Shown piece after piece: positions 55,192 through 63,274 of a DNA stretch of 64,000 bases. The stretch is from positions 1 to 64,000 of the forward strand of contig NZ_PCDP01000003.1 of NCBI RefSeq assembly GCF_003240585.1. The letters are read 5' to 3'. Each line of letters starts with the position of its first letter. The first letter of the stretch is position 1. The notes beneath the pieces were generated by a model. That model saw nothing but the letters and a program-made list of their open reading frames with translations, was not told the origin of the DNA and did not search any database. The translations under genes were made by a program, and so were the position numbers. Origin of the DNA: Arminella tubonensis (GTDB lineage: Bacteria > Pseudomonadota > Alphaproteobacteria > Rhizobiales > Rhizobiaceae).

Positions 55192-55340
55192 GTGGTAGAC
55201 CCGTGGGGTGTTCGCTGCCCGTCAGCCGCTCTCCAGTGTTCGCGGGCTCAATTCTCAAGAATTGCAGCAGAACTTAAAACTGTGAGGGTATACGCCTATA
55301 TAGAGGATCAGACGTCCAATCGCCCCTGACAGGAAAACCA

Positions 55341-56339
55341 ATGCCCACTGTTTCGCGTTTCGCTCAATCGGCCTTCATATTTGTTTTCGGCTTGGCGGCC
55401 TCGTTTGCGACCTTGGACGATGCGCAGGCGCGGCGTGCAGGCGGAGGCGGGTTTGGGAGCCGGGGCACGCGGACATATTCAGCTCCACCGATCACACGAA
55501 CTGCGCCAACCGAGGCGGCTCCGATCGAGCGTTCGATGACGCCACAGCAGACTGCGCCTCAGATGGCACCGCAACCGGGCATCAATGCCCCGCGTCCCGG
55601 ATTTTTCAGCGGTTTTGGGCGCTCCATGATTGGTGGCCTGGTGGTGGGCGGCCTTTTCGGTATGCTCCTTGGACAGGGCTTTGGCGGCGGCTTCGGCTTT
55701 CTCGGCATGCTGCTGCAGATATTGTTGATCCTCGGCGCCCTTATGTGGGCGGTCCGGTTCTTCGCCAGCCGGTCCCGGTCGAGCACGGCGGCTGCAAGCC
55801 CGCACAACTCCTTTGGTGGCGCACCGCCAGCCCATACCTCGTTCCGCATCCCGACGATCGGCGCCTCAGCTGGCTCTTCAGCTCCAAGGAGCGCTCGCGC
55901 GCCTGACGAGATCGGAATAGGGCAGACTGATCTCGACCGTTTCGAACAGCTTCTGACTGAGATCCAGACCGCATATGGAGCCGAGGACTATGGCGCCATG
56001 CGGGCGCTCACGACACCGGAAGCGATGTCCTACCTTGCAGAGGAGCTTGGCGAGAACGCCACCAACGGGGTTCGCAACAAGGTTTCGAACGTCCACCTGC
56101 TACAGGGCGACGTCGCTGAGGCCTGGCACGAAGACAATGCAGACTACGCGACCTTGGCGATGCGCTATTCAAGCATCGACGCAATGCTAGATCGCACCAC
56201 CGGCCGGCTTGTCGACGGCGACGACCGCAATCCGACCGAGGCAACCGAGCTTTGGACCTTCCTCAGAAAGCCGGGTTCCGATTGGAAGTTGTCAGCCATC
56301 CAGGGCACGGACGTCCGCAGGCGCGAGTTAGGCAGGTAG
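55341..56339 (+). CDS. Tim44-like domain protein
   Basis: A 332-residue protein. The N-terminus looks like a signal or anchor (FAQSAFIFVFGLAASFATL), followed by a Gly/Arg/Pro/Gln-rich linker (residues about 30-90). A glycine-rich membrane stretch comes next (IGGLVVGGLFGMLLGQGFGG, GFLGMLLQILLILGALMW), then a C-terminal Tim44-like domain from about residue 190 (LDRFEQLLTEIQTAYGAEDY, ATLAMRYSSIDAML, ATELWTFLRKPGSDWKLSAI). Such alphaproteobacterial proteins are related to the mitochondrial import factor Tim44 by domain; their own role is not settled. The start has AGGAAAA upstream. Confidence 0.88.
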   Translation: MPTVSRFAQSAFIFVFGLAASFATLDDAQARRAGGGGFGSRGTRTYSAPPITRTAPTEAAPIERSMTPQQTAPQMAPQPGINAPRPGFFSGFGRSMIGGLVVGGLFGMLLGQGFGGGFGFLGMLLQILLILGALMWAVRFFASRSRSSTAAASPHNSFGGAPPAHTSFRIPTIGASAGSSAPRSARAPDEIGIGQTDLDRFEQLLTEIQTAYGAEDYGAMRALTTPEAMSYLAEELGENATNGVRNKVSNVHLLQGDVAEAWHEDNADYATLAMRYSSIDAMLDRTTGRLVDGDDRNPTEATELWTFLRKPGSDWKLSAIQGTDVRRRELGR

Positions 56340-56340
56340 T

Positions 56341-56358
56341 GGGGCGGCGAGCTGCCCC
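56341..56358 (+). terminator. Weak hairpin after Tim44-like gene
   Basis: GGGGCGG / CTGCCCC arms (one G-U pair, 4-nt loop) start one base after the stop, followed by GTTCATCTT. The short T-content makes the terminator call uncertain. Confidence 0.35.
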
Positions 56359-56508
56359 GTTCATCTTACATAAGCCTCAATTGATGCGGACAAATTGATA
56401 TCGGCTTTGGCCAGCTTGGCTCATCGCGGCGTCAGAGGTTTTCGAGCCGCCAAACTCTCCGTGTCCGACACATCAGCTTATTTCGAATTGTAAGATAGGG
56501 AGATCGTC

Positions 56509-56649
56509 ATGGCTAAAGGACAGGTACGCGGCAACCGCGAAACACGAAAGCCGAAAAAGGACAAGGCCGAAAAGTCCGTCTCATCGGTGGGCTCGCAAGT
56601 CAAGCTTGCTGAAAGCGGGCTGAAGCTCGGCAAGAAGGACAAGAGCTAA
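56509..56649 (+). CDS. Small basic conserved-looking protein (46 aa)
   Basis: A 46-codon frame starting MAKGQVRGNRETRKPKKDK and ending LKLGKKDKS, about one third Lys/Arg. GGGAG lies at a good distance (GATAGGGAGATCGTC). Small proteins with this MAKGQ-x-R-x-N-x-E-x-x-KPKK start recur in Rhizobiales and are annotated as hypothetical. The composition suggests nucleic-acid binding; nothing more can be said. Confidence 0.65.
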   Translation: MAKGQVRGNRETRKPKKDKAEKSVSSVGSQVKLAESGLKLGKKDKS

Positions 56650-57120
56650 CGCTCGATCCAGTTTCAGTTCTCCTACAAGGTCTGGAAGATCCACGATCGG
56701 GTTTTCCAGACGCTGCTGCGATCTTGAGCAATGCGAGTCGCGGCTGCGCCGATTGGTTCGTCATTTGCAACATATGAACAAAAAGCCGGCTCAGAATCGT
56801 GATCGCCTGACGAAAAAGAACGTGGCGCCCCGCCCAGACCCGATTTGATCCCAAATCATTGAAAAAGGCTCACATTCTTATAACGTGGGGCCTATGTTCG
56901 AGGCCTTGGAGGCAGCGCATCCCTTTGCAGGATTGCAGCAATGCGGAAACCATCTTGCTCTCGCCGGTTAAATCCCTATTTTCATGAGCGTCGATTTTGA
57001 TGAATTGTGTTCGATGCAAAGCTCCAAAGCGTGCCTGTGACCAACCTCCTCGCAATATCGATCAATCGAGCCGTCTGAAAGCGGCTTTCATTCGACGCCA
57101 AAATTAAAGGGAGAGCGCTC
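56650..57120. other. Long intergenic region upstream of cspA
   Basis: About 470 bp without a credible gene; the reverse frame 56600-56854 overlaps the small basic gene and has no ribosome site. It probably holds the promoter and a long 5' leader of the cold-shock gene. TTGAAA (56859-56864) and TATAAC (56879-56884) resemble promoter boxes but are only 14 bp apart. A small stem AGCCG/CGGCT followed by TTT lies at 57069-57089, shortly before GGGAGAG. Confidence 0.5.
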
Positions 57121-57330
57121 ATGCCCTCAGGCACAGTTAAGTGGTTCAACAGCACCAAGGGTTTCGGCTTTATCGAGCAGGATGGTGGCGGACCTGATAT
57201 TTTCGTCCACATCAGCGCTGTCGAGCGTTCGGGCCTCGGCTCCTTGAAGGATGGCCAGAAGGTCAGCTTCGAAGTCGTGCAGGACAAGCGTTCCGGCAAG
57301 TCGTCGGCTGATCAGCTGCGCGCGCTCTAG
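57121..57330 (+). CDS. cspA: Cold-shock protein, CspA family
   Basis: A 69-residue single OB-fold protein with both RNA-binding motifs: KGFGFI (RNP1) and IFVHIS (RNP2). It starts [20 protein letters not shown]. These proteins bind single-stranded RNA and DNA and melt mRNA structure in the cold or on other stress. The ATG has GGGAGAG upstream. The gene has a perfect terminator downstream and is convergent with a DEAD-box helicase gene, a functional pair often seen in cold adaptation. Confidence 0.95.
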   Translation: MPSGTVKWFNSTKGFGFIEQDGGGPDIFVHISAVERSGLGSLKDGQKVSFEVVQDKRSGKSSADQLRAL

Positions 57331-57375
57331 TCGATCGCTTCGCCGACCGGTTCATCCGCGTCGCCGATCTGAATG

Positions 57376-57406
57376 AAAGAGGCCGGGGGTCGCCCGGCCT
57401 CTTTTT
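57376..57406 (+). terminator. Rho-independent terminator after cspA
   Basis: A perfect 12-bp stem AAAGAGGCCGGG / CCCGGCCTCTTT (57376-57387, 57393-57404) with a 5-nt loop, continuing into TT. It sits between the convergent cspA and helicase genes; the stem's A and T ends could serve both strands. Confidence 0.85.
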
Positions 57407-57444
57407 CATCGAACTATACTTGGCCTGAACGGCGGTCGCCGAGC

Positions 57445-59385
57445 CTATTGCGGGCGCTTCTTAAAGCTGTTGCCCTTGGGCTTGCCGGCACCGGCGTAGT
57501 TGCTGTCCTTCTTGAAGTCGGGCTTGCCCGCCTTCTTTGCCCAGGGCTTTGTATCCGTCCACGGCTTCTTATCCCCGGGCTCTGCCATCTTTTCTGCAAG
57601 CGTCAGGCCGCGCTCGGCTTTCCGCTCGAATTTCTGTGGCGATTTTTCGTCGTTCCGTGGTGGCCTGGCATCGTCGCGAGGGGGGCGCGGCTTGTCAGCA
57701 AACGATCTCTTCGGCGCTCCGCCATCTACATTTCCGCGCGAAAGATCCGGAGTGCCCTCGAGAGGTTTGACGCGGATGCCCTTTTCCAGCGTCTTGTTCG
57801 GCCCGATTGCCGCGAGGAAGCGTGCCGCACCGTCGGCTGAAAACTCGACATAGGTCTCGTCAGGCTGCATCTTGATCGCGCCGATATCACGCTTCGTCAA
57901 ATCGCCGTAGCGGCAGATCATCGGGATCAGCCAGCGGGGCTCGGCACTTTGCTTGCGGCCGACCGAGAGCGACACCCAGACGCCGTCCGTGAAATCCGCG
58001 CGGGCCGCCGGGCCATCCTCGCGGGGCGCTGCAAATTCGTCGCGACGCACGCGTTTGCCCGCATCGGGAACTGCCACATCAAGCAGATCTTCCGGAGCGG
58101 AATGACCGGCTCGGTACTGGCGAAGGAATGCTGCTGCGACCTGCTGCGGGGGGTGACGCTCCAGAAGCTGACGGATGAAATCCTGCTCCTCCTCGCCAAT
58201 AACCTCGGTCAGGACGGGATCGGCGAGCAGTCGCTCGTCGTCTCGAGCATTGACATCGTCAGCGGAAGGGGGCTTTGCCCATGTCGCGCTGATACGCGCG
58301 CTTTCAAGCAGCCGTTCTGCACGACGACGACCGCTGGTCGGGACGATCAAGGCGCTGACGCCCTTGCGACCGGCGCGGCCCGTGCGGCCGCTGCGATGCA
58401 GAAGCGTATCGGGATTGGTCGGCAGGTCGGCGTGGATCACCAGGTCGAGGCCTGGCAGGTCGATGCCGCGAGCAGCAACATCGGTCGCGATGCAGACGCG
58501 GGCGCGACCGTCGCGCATGGCCTGAAGCGCATGCGTACGCTCGTTCTGGCTGAGTTCGCCGGAAAGCGCCACGACGGAGAAACCGCGATTGTTGAAGCGG
58601 GACGTCAGATGATTGACGGCTGCGCGTGTCGAGCAGAAGACGATAGCATTTTGCGCCTCGTAATAGCGCAAGACGTTGATGATCGCGTTTTCGCGATCCG
58701 TTCCGGCCACGGTCAGGGCTCGGTACTCGATGTCGACATGCTGCTTTTCTTCAGACGTCGTGCTGATGCGCACGGCGTCACGCTGGTAACTTTTGGCAAG
58801 CGTCGCGATCGACCGCGGCACGGTTGCCGAAAACATCAGTGTGCGGCGCTCGGCAGGCGACGCCTCGAGAATGAATTCGAGATCCTCGCGGAAGCCGAGG
58901 TCGAGCATCTCGTCCGCCTCGTCGAGAACGACCGCCTTGAGCGCCGAAATGTCGAGCGAGCGGCGTCGAATGTGGTCGCAAAGCCGTCCGGGCGTTCCGA
59001 CGACGATGTGGGCACCGCGATCCAGCACACGTCGCTCACTGCGCATGTCCATGCCGCCGACGCAAGAAGCGATGATCGCGCCCGTCAACTCAAACAGCCA
59101 TTCCAGCTCACGCTTGACCTGAAGCGCCAGCTCGCGGGTCGGCGCGATGACGAGGGCCATGGGCGCACCCGCGGCAGCGAAGCGATCCTTGCCGCCAAGC
59201 AACGTCGGAGCCAGCGCCAGGCCGAATGCAACGGTCTTGCCGGAGCCTGTCTGCGCCGAAACAAGCGCATCGGCGCCGTCCAGCTTCGGGTCGAGCATCT
59301 GCTTTTGCACCGGCGTCAGCGCTTCGTAACCGCGTTTTTTCAACGCCTCGGCAATCGCCGGAACGATCCCTTCGAACTCAGTCAT
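57445..59385 (-). CDS. DEAD-box RNA helicase with DbpA-type RNA-binding domain (CsdA/DeaD-like)
   Basis: A 646-residue helicase. The Q-motif region is GYEALTPVQKQML; Walker A AQTGSGKT; the DEAD box is VLDEADEMLDLGF; motif III FSATVP; motif VI HRSGRTGRAG. A DbpA-type RNA-recognition domain follows at about residues 485-560 (VWVSLSVGRKQSAEPRWLIP, ETYVEFSADGAARFLAAI), then a Lys/Arg/Pro-rich tail of about 70 residues. Such enzymes remodel structured RNA during ribosome assembly and cold growth. It is convergent with cspA across a strong terminator. Confidence 0.93.
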   Translation of the reverse strand: MTEFEGIVPAIAEALKKRGYEALTPVQKQMLDPKLDGADALVSAQTGSGKTVAFGLALAPTLLGGKDRFAAAGAPMALVIAPTRELALQVKRELEWLFELTGAIIASCVGGMDMRSERRVLDRGAHIVVGTPGRLCDHIRRRSLDISALKAVVLDEADEMLDLGFREDLEFILEASPAERRTLMFSATVPRSIATLAKSYQRDAVRISTTSEEKQHVDIEYRALTVAGTDRENAIINVLRYYEAQNAIVFCSTRAAVNHLTSRFNNRGFSVVALSGELSQNERTHALQAMRDGRARVCIATDVAARGIDLPGLDLVIHADLPTNPDTLLHRSGRTGRAGRKGVSALIVPTSGRRRAERLLESARISATWAKPPSADDVNARDDERLLADPVLTEVIGEEEQDFIRQLLERHPPQQVAAAFLRQYRAGHSAPEDLLDVAVPDAGKRVRRDEFAAPREDGPAARADFTDGVWVSLSVGRKQSAEPRWLIPMICRYGDLTKRDIGAIKMQPDETYVEFSADGAARFLAAIGPNKTLEKGIRVKPLEGTPDLSRGNVDGGAPKRSFADKPRPPRDDARPPRNDEKSPQKFERKAERGLTLAEKMAEPGDKKPWTDTKPWAKKAGKPDFKKDSNYAGAGKPKGNSFKKRPQ

Positions 59386-59612
59386 GTCTTGTCTTTCGGA
59401 ATTCGGTTTTCGCGCGCCGGACTACTGTTAAAAATCGGGCAGGCACAGATCACCGCGGCCAACACGTCGCGGGCCTGTTCATGGCCGCGCTACATACTCG
59501 CTTCACTCGGAAAAGTACAGAGCAGCGTGCCATTGGCGGCGGAGTTTGGTGATGAAATCAGGCGGATTGCGCCGAGCGAGTGCGAACCGGCTAAGTTTGG
59601 CGTTTGCGATCT

Positions 59613-59912
59613 CTATCGCTGCATCGTTTCTGCAGGCCGTTCGGACTGGTGGAGACGCATCATTGCACCCTGGACGTGGTCCTGAAATTCCATGATCTGC
59701 TCACGCATTTCAGCATCGGGAAAGCCGAGCGCCAGCAATTCGTCGGCTAGCGTCCGGCACTGGGCCCGCCAATAGAGAAGGGCAGCTTCGCCCTGCTTGC
59801 CGTCAAGCTCCTTGGCGCAACGCTCGATCAGCCTCGTGCGACCCGCCAGGGGAAACGCGACGACCCGGCCATGCGTAGCCGCGGAAGGAAGGTCTTGAAA
59901 TGCGGCAGTCAT
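59613..59912 (-). CDS. DUF6074 family small protein
   Basis: A 99-residue protein with the DUF6074 pattern common in rhizobia: RVVAFPLAGRTRLIERCAKELD, then YWRAQCRTLADELLALGFPDAEM and a terminal helix. The family is of unknown function. The ATG is followed by an Ala/Ser/His stretch. It is isolated, with more than 100 bp on both sides. Confidence 0.75.
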   Translation of the reverse strand: MTAAFQDLPSAATHGRVVAFPLAGRTRLIERCAKELDGKQGEAALLYWRAQCRTLADELLALGFPDAEMREQIMEFQDHVQGAMMRLHQSERPAETMQR

Positions 59913-60014
59913 CGATTCGTTCTCCTAAGCGTCATCCTTCTCTACAGAGATTGTGATTAATGCTTCGTATCCAAGCCGCGGGGATTGCAGCGGCGGAGCA
60001 TGAAATGTGGTCAA

Positions 60015-61769
60015 TCAGCCCTGCCCCGTCGTCCCTGTGTTCATCTGACGTGCAACGTTCATTTCGGATCTTTCCCTGGCAAGGTCACTGACGGCGGCAC
60101 GCAACGCCGGATGCCGCGCCATGAAGATGTTGAAGTCACGACGTTCGAGGACCAGGAATTGGCAGAAGTCAACGGCGACGACATCGGCCGTGCGCCGCCC
60201 GCCGGTCAGCAGCGCCATCTCGCCGAAGAACGAGCCGGCCGACAGACGAACGGCCCCGTTCTCCAATTGAACCTCGACCGCGCCCGAGGCGATGAAATAC
60301 ATCCCGTCACCCCGGTCGCCGACACGGACCACGCGCTCGCCGGGGGACGCCGATTTTGGACGGAACAGTAAAAGCAGTTCTTCCTGCGAATGCTCGTCAA
60401 CCTCGGCGAACATCGGGAAGGTCTCCGTCAGCTGCTGGATTTCGAGCTGATGCTGGCGGTCCCTCTCTTCGCTGGCGATCCGGTTGTTCTCCAGTTCCAG
60501 GACGAGCGCTTCCTGCCTTCGGCGGCCGTGGCTCTCCGACAACGCCGGCCATTTGGCACAGAAGCGCTTCCGCATTGCCTCCATTGCCATGAAAAACGGG
60601 GGATTGACGGTGATCGACAGAATGGCTGCGGCAAGAATGACATCCTGACCCTCGCGCGGCAGCAGGCCGAGCGAAACGCCGAGGCTGGCGAGAATGAATG
60701 AAAATTCACCGATCTGGGCAAGCCCGCCGGCCACGGTGAAGCTCAATCCGATCGGATAGCGCAACAGGAAAACGATACAAAAGGAAATAATGGATTTGCC
60801 GACGATGATCAGCGCCAGTGCGCCGATGACCGCGACAGGATTGCGGACGAGAATTGTCGGATCGAACAGCATCCCGACCGAGACGAAGAACAGCACCGAA
60901 AATGCATTCTGCAAGGGAAGAGAGTCCGCTGCGGCCCTGTGACTTAGATTGGATTCACTCATAACCACGCCGGCGAAAAAGGCACCGAGCGCAAAGGAAA
61001 CGCCGAAGATTGCGGTCGCGCCGAATGCAATGCCGAGCGCGATGGCAAGCACCGACAGTGTGAAGAGCTCCCGCGAGCCAGTGCGGGCAATCACAGTGAG
61101 CAGCCACGGAACGACCCTTGGCCCAAGTACGATGGCTATAATCGCGAAAGCGATGACCTTGATCAACGTCAGGCCGACCGTCAGCCCGATCTGCATGCCA
61201 TCCACGTTGGCAACCGGACCAACCGCGCCTTCCGCGTGTCCTCCAAGGGCTTCCGCTAGCGCCGGCAGGAGAACCAGGGCGAGAACCGTCGCCAGATCCT
61301 CGACGATGAGCCAGCCAACCGCAACCCGCCCCTCGACGGCATCGACAAGATTGTGCTCCTCCAGCGTTTTTAGGAGAACGACTGTGCTGGCAACGGACAG
61401 GCTGAGGCCGAACACGACGCCCGCCCCGAGCGACCATCCCCACATCCAGCAGAGGCCGGCGCCGAGAAGTGTTGCAAGGATTATCTGAATGATGGCGCCG
61501 GGAACAGCGATGCCGCGAACCGCAAGAAGGTCGGATGTCGAAAAATGCAGACCCACGCCGAACATCAGCAGGATGACGCCCATTTCAGCCAGCTGGCCCG
61601 CGAGATCGCTATCGGCAACGAAGCCTGGTGTGAAGTGGCCGATCACGATGCCTGCGACAAGGTAGCCGACGAGCGGCGGTAGGCGGATTCGATCCGCCAG
61701 ATAGCCGAATACCGCTGAGAATACAAAGCTGATGGCAACGGTCGCTATCAATCCGACTTCGTGGTTCAC
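60015..61769 (-). CDS. CPA2-family cation/proton antiporter with C-terminal cyclic-nucleotide-binding domain
   Basis: A 584-residue membrane protein. Residues 1 to about 390 carry 12-13 helices with the Kef/YbaL-type sequences LPPLVGYLVAGIVIGH and MGVILLMFGVGLHFS. In place of the expected TrkA-N Rossmann domain (present in the antiporter at 5935-7836), the linker EALVLELENNRIASEERDRQ is followed at residues about 445-555 by a cNMP-binding beta-barrel: GERVVRVGDRGDGMYFIASG and the phosphate-binding-cassette-like SFFGEMALLTGGRRTADV. A direct nucleotide-gated cation exchanger is implied. Isolated gene, leftward. Confidence 0.9.
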   Translation of the reverse strand: MNHEVGLIATVAISFVFSAVFGYLADRIRLPPLVGYLVAGIVIGHFTPGFVADSDLAGQLAEMGVILLMFGVGLHFSTSDLLAVRGIAVPGAIIQIILATLLGAGLCWMWGWSLGAGVVFGLSLSVASTVVLLKTLEEHNLVDAVEGRVAVGWLIVEDLATVLALVLLPALAEALGGHAEGAVGPVANVDGMQIGLTVGLTLIKVIAFAIIAIVLGPRVVPWLLTVIARTGSRELFTLSVLAIALGIAFGATAIFGVSFALGAFFAGVVMSESNLSHRAAADSLPLQNAFSVLFFVSVGMLFDPTILVRNPVAVIGALALIIVGKSIISFCIVFLLRYPIGLSFTVAGGLAQIGEFSFILASLGVSLGLLPREGQDVILAAAILSITVNPPFFMAMEAMRKRFCAKWPALSESHGRRRQEALVLELENNRIASEERDRQHQLEIQQLTETFPMFAEVDEHSQEELLLLFRPKSASPGERVVRVGDRGDGMYFIASGAVEVQLENGAVRLSAGSFFGEMALLTGGRRTADVVAVDFCQFLVLERRDFNIFMARHPALRAAVSDLARERSEMNVARQMNTGTTGQG

Positions 61770-61866
61770 GACTGCCGTTCCATTTCTTCGCCCCTGCTGA
61801 ATGAGGGCCCAAGGCTAGCATCGTGCAGCTGGCGAAGTCTACCGGTGAGGAGGCGATCTAATCGGG

Positions 61867-63147
61867 CTACTCCTTGCGCGGCCGCTTTTCTGCGAGGGGA
61901 GCGTCCGTCGGCGTTTCCCAGCCGAATACGCTGCGGCCGCCGAATGACGCCGAATTCTCGAATTCGCCTGCCACGATTTCGTTTAGGTCCGGACCCGTCA
62001 CATATCGCTCCAGGTGACGCGACTGGTCGTCAAGCCGCCTCAGCGCCTCCAACTCCTCCGTCTGCCCGAGCCTGCCCCTTTGCACCGCCGACTTCATGAC
62101 CCGGATGGTTTCGTCATAGACTTTCAGCGGGACCGGAAAAGGATGGCGGTCCTTGCCGCCGTGGGCAAGCGAGAAGCGCGCGGGGTCGGAAAAACGGCAA
62201 GGCGCGCCATGGACAACCTCCGCAACCATCGCCAATGCTTTGATGGTGCGCGCTCCGACGCCGGGGACAAGCAGCAGCTGTTCGAAATCCTCCGGTCCGC
62301 GATCGGCCGCCGCCGCCAGATTGCCGTGCAGCCGCCGCATGATCACATCGGTTTCCCTGACATCGTGATGTGCCGGCATGACCAGATAGGGAAGCATCGG
62401 TTGATCCGACGGCTTGGTGGCGACCGGTTGCGAATGCAAAACCTCCAGCGCCGCAGCCTCGCGTGCAATCCTGTCGGGACCGAGCGTCGCAAGCAGGTCC
62501 AACTGGCCTTTCCGGGAGACGTCTGCCCGGCGGTCGGCAAGATTGATGATCTGCCCCTGCCCTCGCCCTTCGATGGCAGCGTGAGGCTGGTCGACAAAGC
62601 TCTTCAGTCCTTCCGATATCCAGTGATAGCGCCGCGCCTGCCGGCGGTCGCCGTTCATGCCCTGCTGCACCACCACCCACCGGCCGTCATCCGTCACAAT
62701 GAAGCCATGCAGATAGAGATCGAAGCCGTCCTGAACCGCCGCGCTGTCGACCTTGGCAACAAGCCGGCTGGCAGTCGCCATAGCCTTGCCGTCAATGCCG
62801 ACGCGATCTCCGATTGCCATCAGCTCGCCCGGCGTCTTTCGGGACTGGGCGCCGCGCCCGCCGCAAACGTGAATACCCAGCTCGCCGGAGAGAGGCGTTA
62901 GCCCCCGCTTGAGGGCGCCCAGCACGCTTGTCGTGATGCCGGAGGAGTGCCAATCCATGCCCATGACGGCGCCAAAGGACTGGAACCAAAAAGGATGGGC
63001 CAAACGACGGAGGAATTCGTCGCGGCCATAGTGATGAACGATCGCTTCGGTGATGACGGAGCCGAGCCGGGTCATCCGGTCGCCGAGCCACTTCGGCACC
63101 CGACCGCCATGCAGCGGTAAATCGGCGCTGCCAGATCTCAGGCTCAT
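61867..63147 (-). CDS. DUF763 domain protein
   Basis: A 426-residue soluble protein consisting mainly of a DUF763 domain: GSADLPLHGGRVPKWLGDRM, FWFQSFGAVMGMDWHSSGIT, QDGFDLYLHGFIVTDDGRWV and LLLVPGVGARTIKALAMVAE with a helix-hairpin-helix-like GVGARTIKALA. The last feature hints at DNA binding or a nuclease-like role, but DUF763 has no known function. It is isolated between the antiporter and the APC permease, all on the same strand. Confidence 0.8.
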   Translation of the reverse strand: MSLRSGSADLPLHGGRVPKWLGDRMTRLGSVITEAIVHHYGRDEFLRRLAHPFWFQSFGAVMGMDWHSSGITTSVLGALKRGLTPLSGELGIHVCGGRGAQSRKTPGELMAIGDRVGIDGKAMATASRLVAKVDSAAVQDGFDLYLHGFIVTDDGRWVVVQQGMNGDRRQARRYHWISEGLKSFVDQPHAAIEGRGQGQIINLADRRADVSRKGQLDLLATLGPDRIAREAAALEVLHSQPVATKPSDQPMLPYLVMPAHHDVRETDVIMRRLHGNLAAAADRGPEDFEQLLLVPGVGARTIKALAMVAEVVHGAPCRFSDPARFSLAHGGKDRHPFPVPLKVYDETIRVMKSAVQRGRLGQTEELEALRRLDDQSRHLERYVTGPDLNEIVAGEFENSASFGGRSVFGWETPTDAPLAEKRPRKE

Positions 63148-63274
63148 CGGTTGCGGTTCCCTTCAGTCAGCTTGCAAATCATCGCTCACTTATAGCGCCT
63201 TCGCAGGGCGGCGGGAACCTCGTGCGGGCCAAGCAGGGCCGGCGAATCTCTCCACCGGCCCGACCATATCGACT

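Noticed and set aside
57949-59685. 578-codon rightward open frame opposite the DEAD-box helicase
   Set aside because: It is antisense to a gene with all helicase motifs; its translation is Arg/Ala/Gly-rich without motifs, a usual shadow in high-GC DNA.
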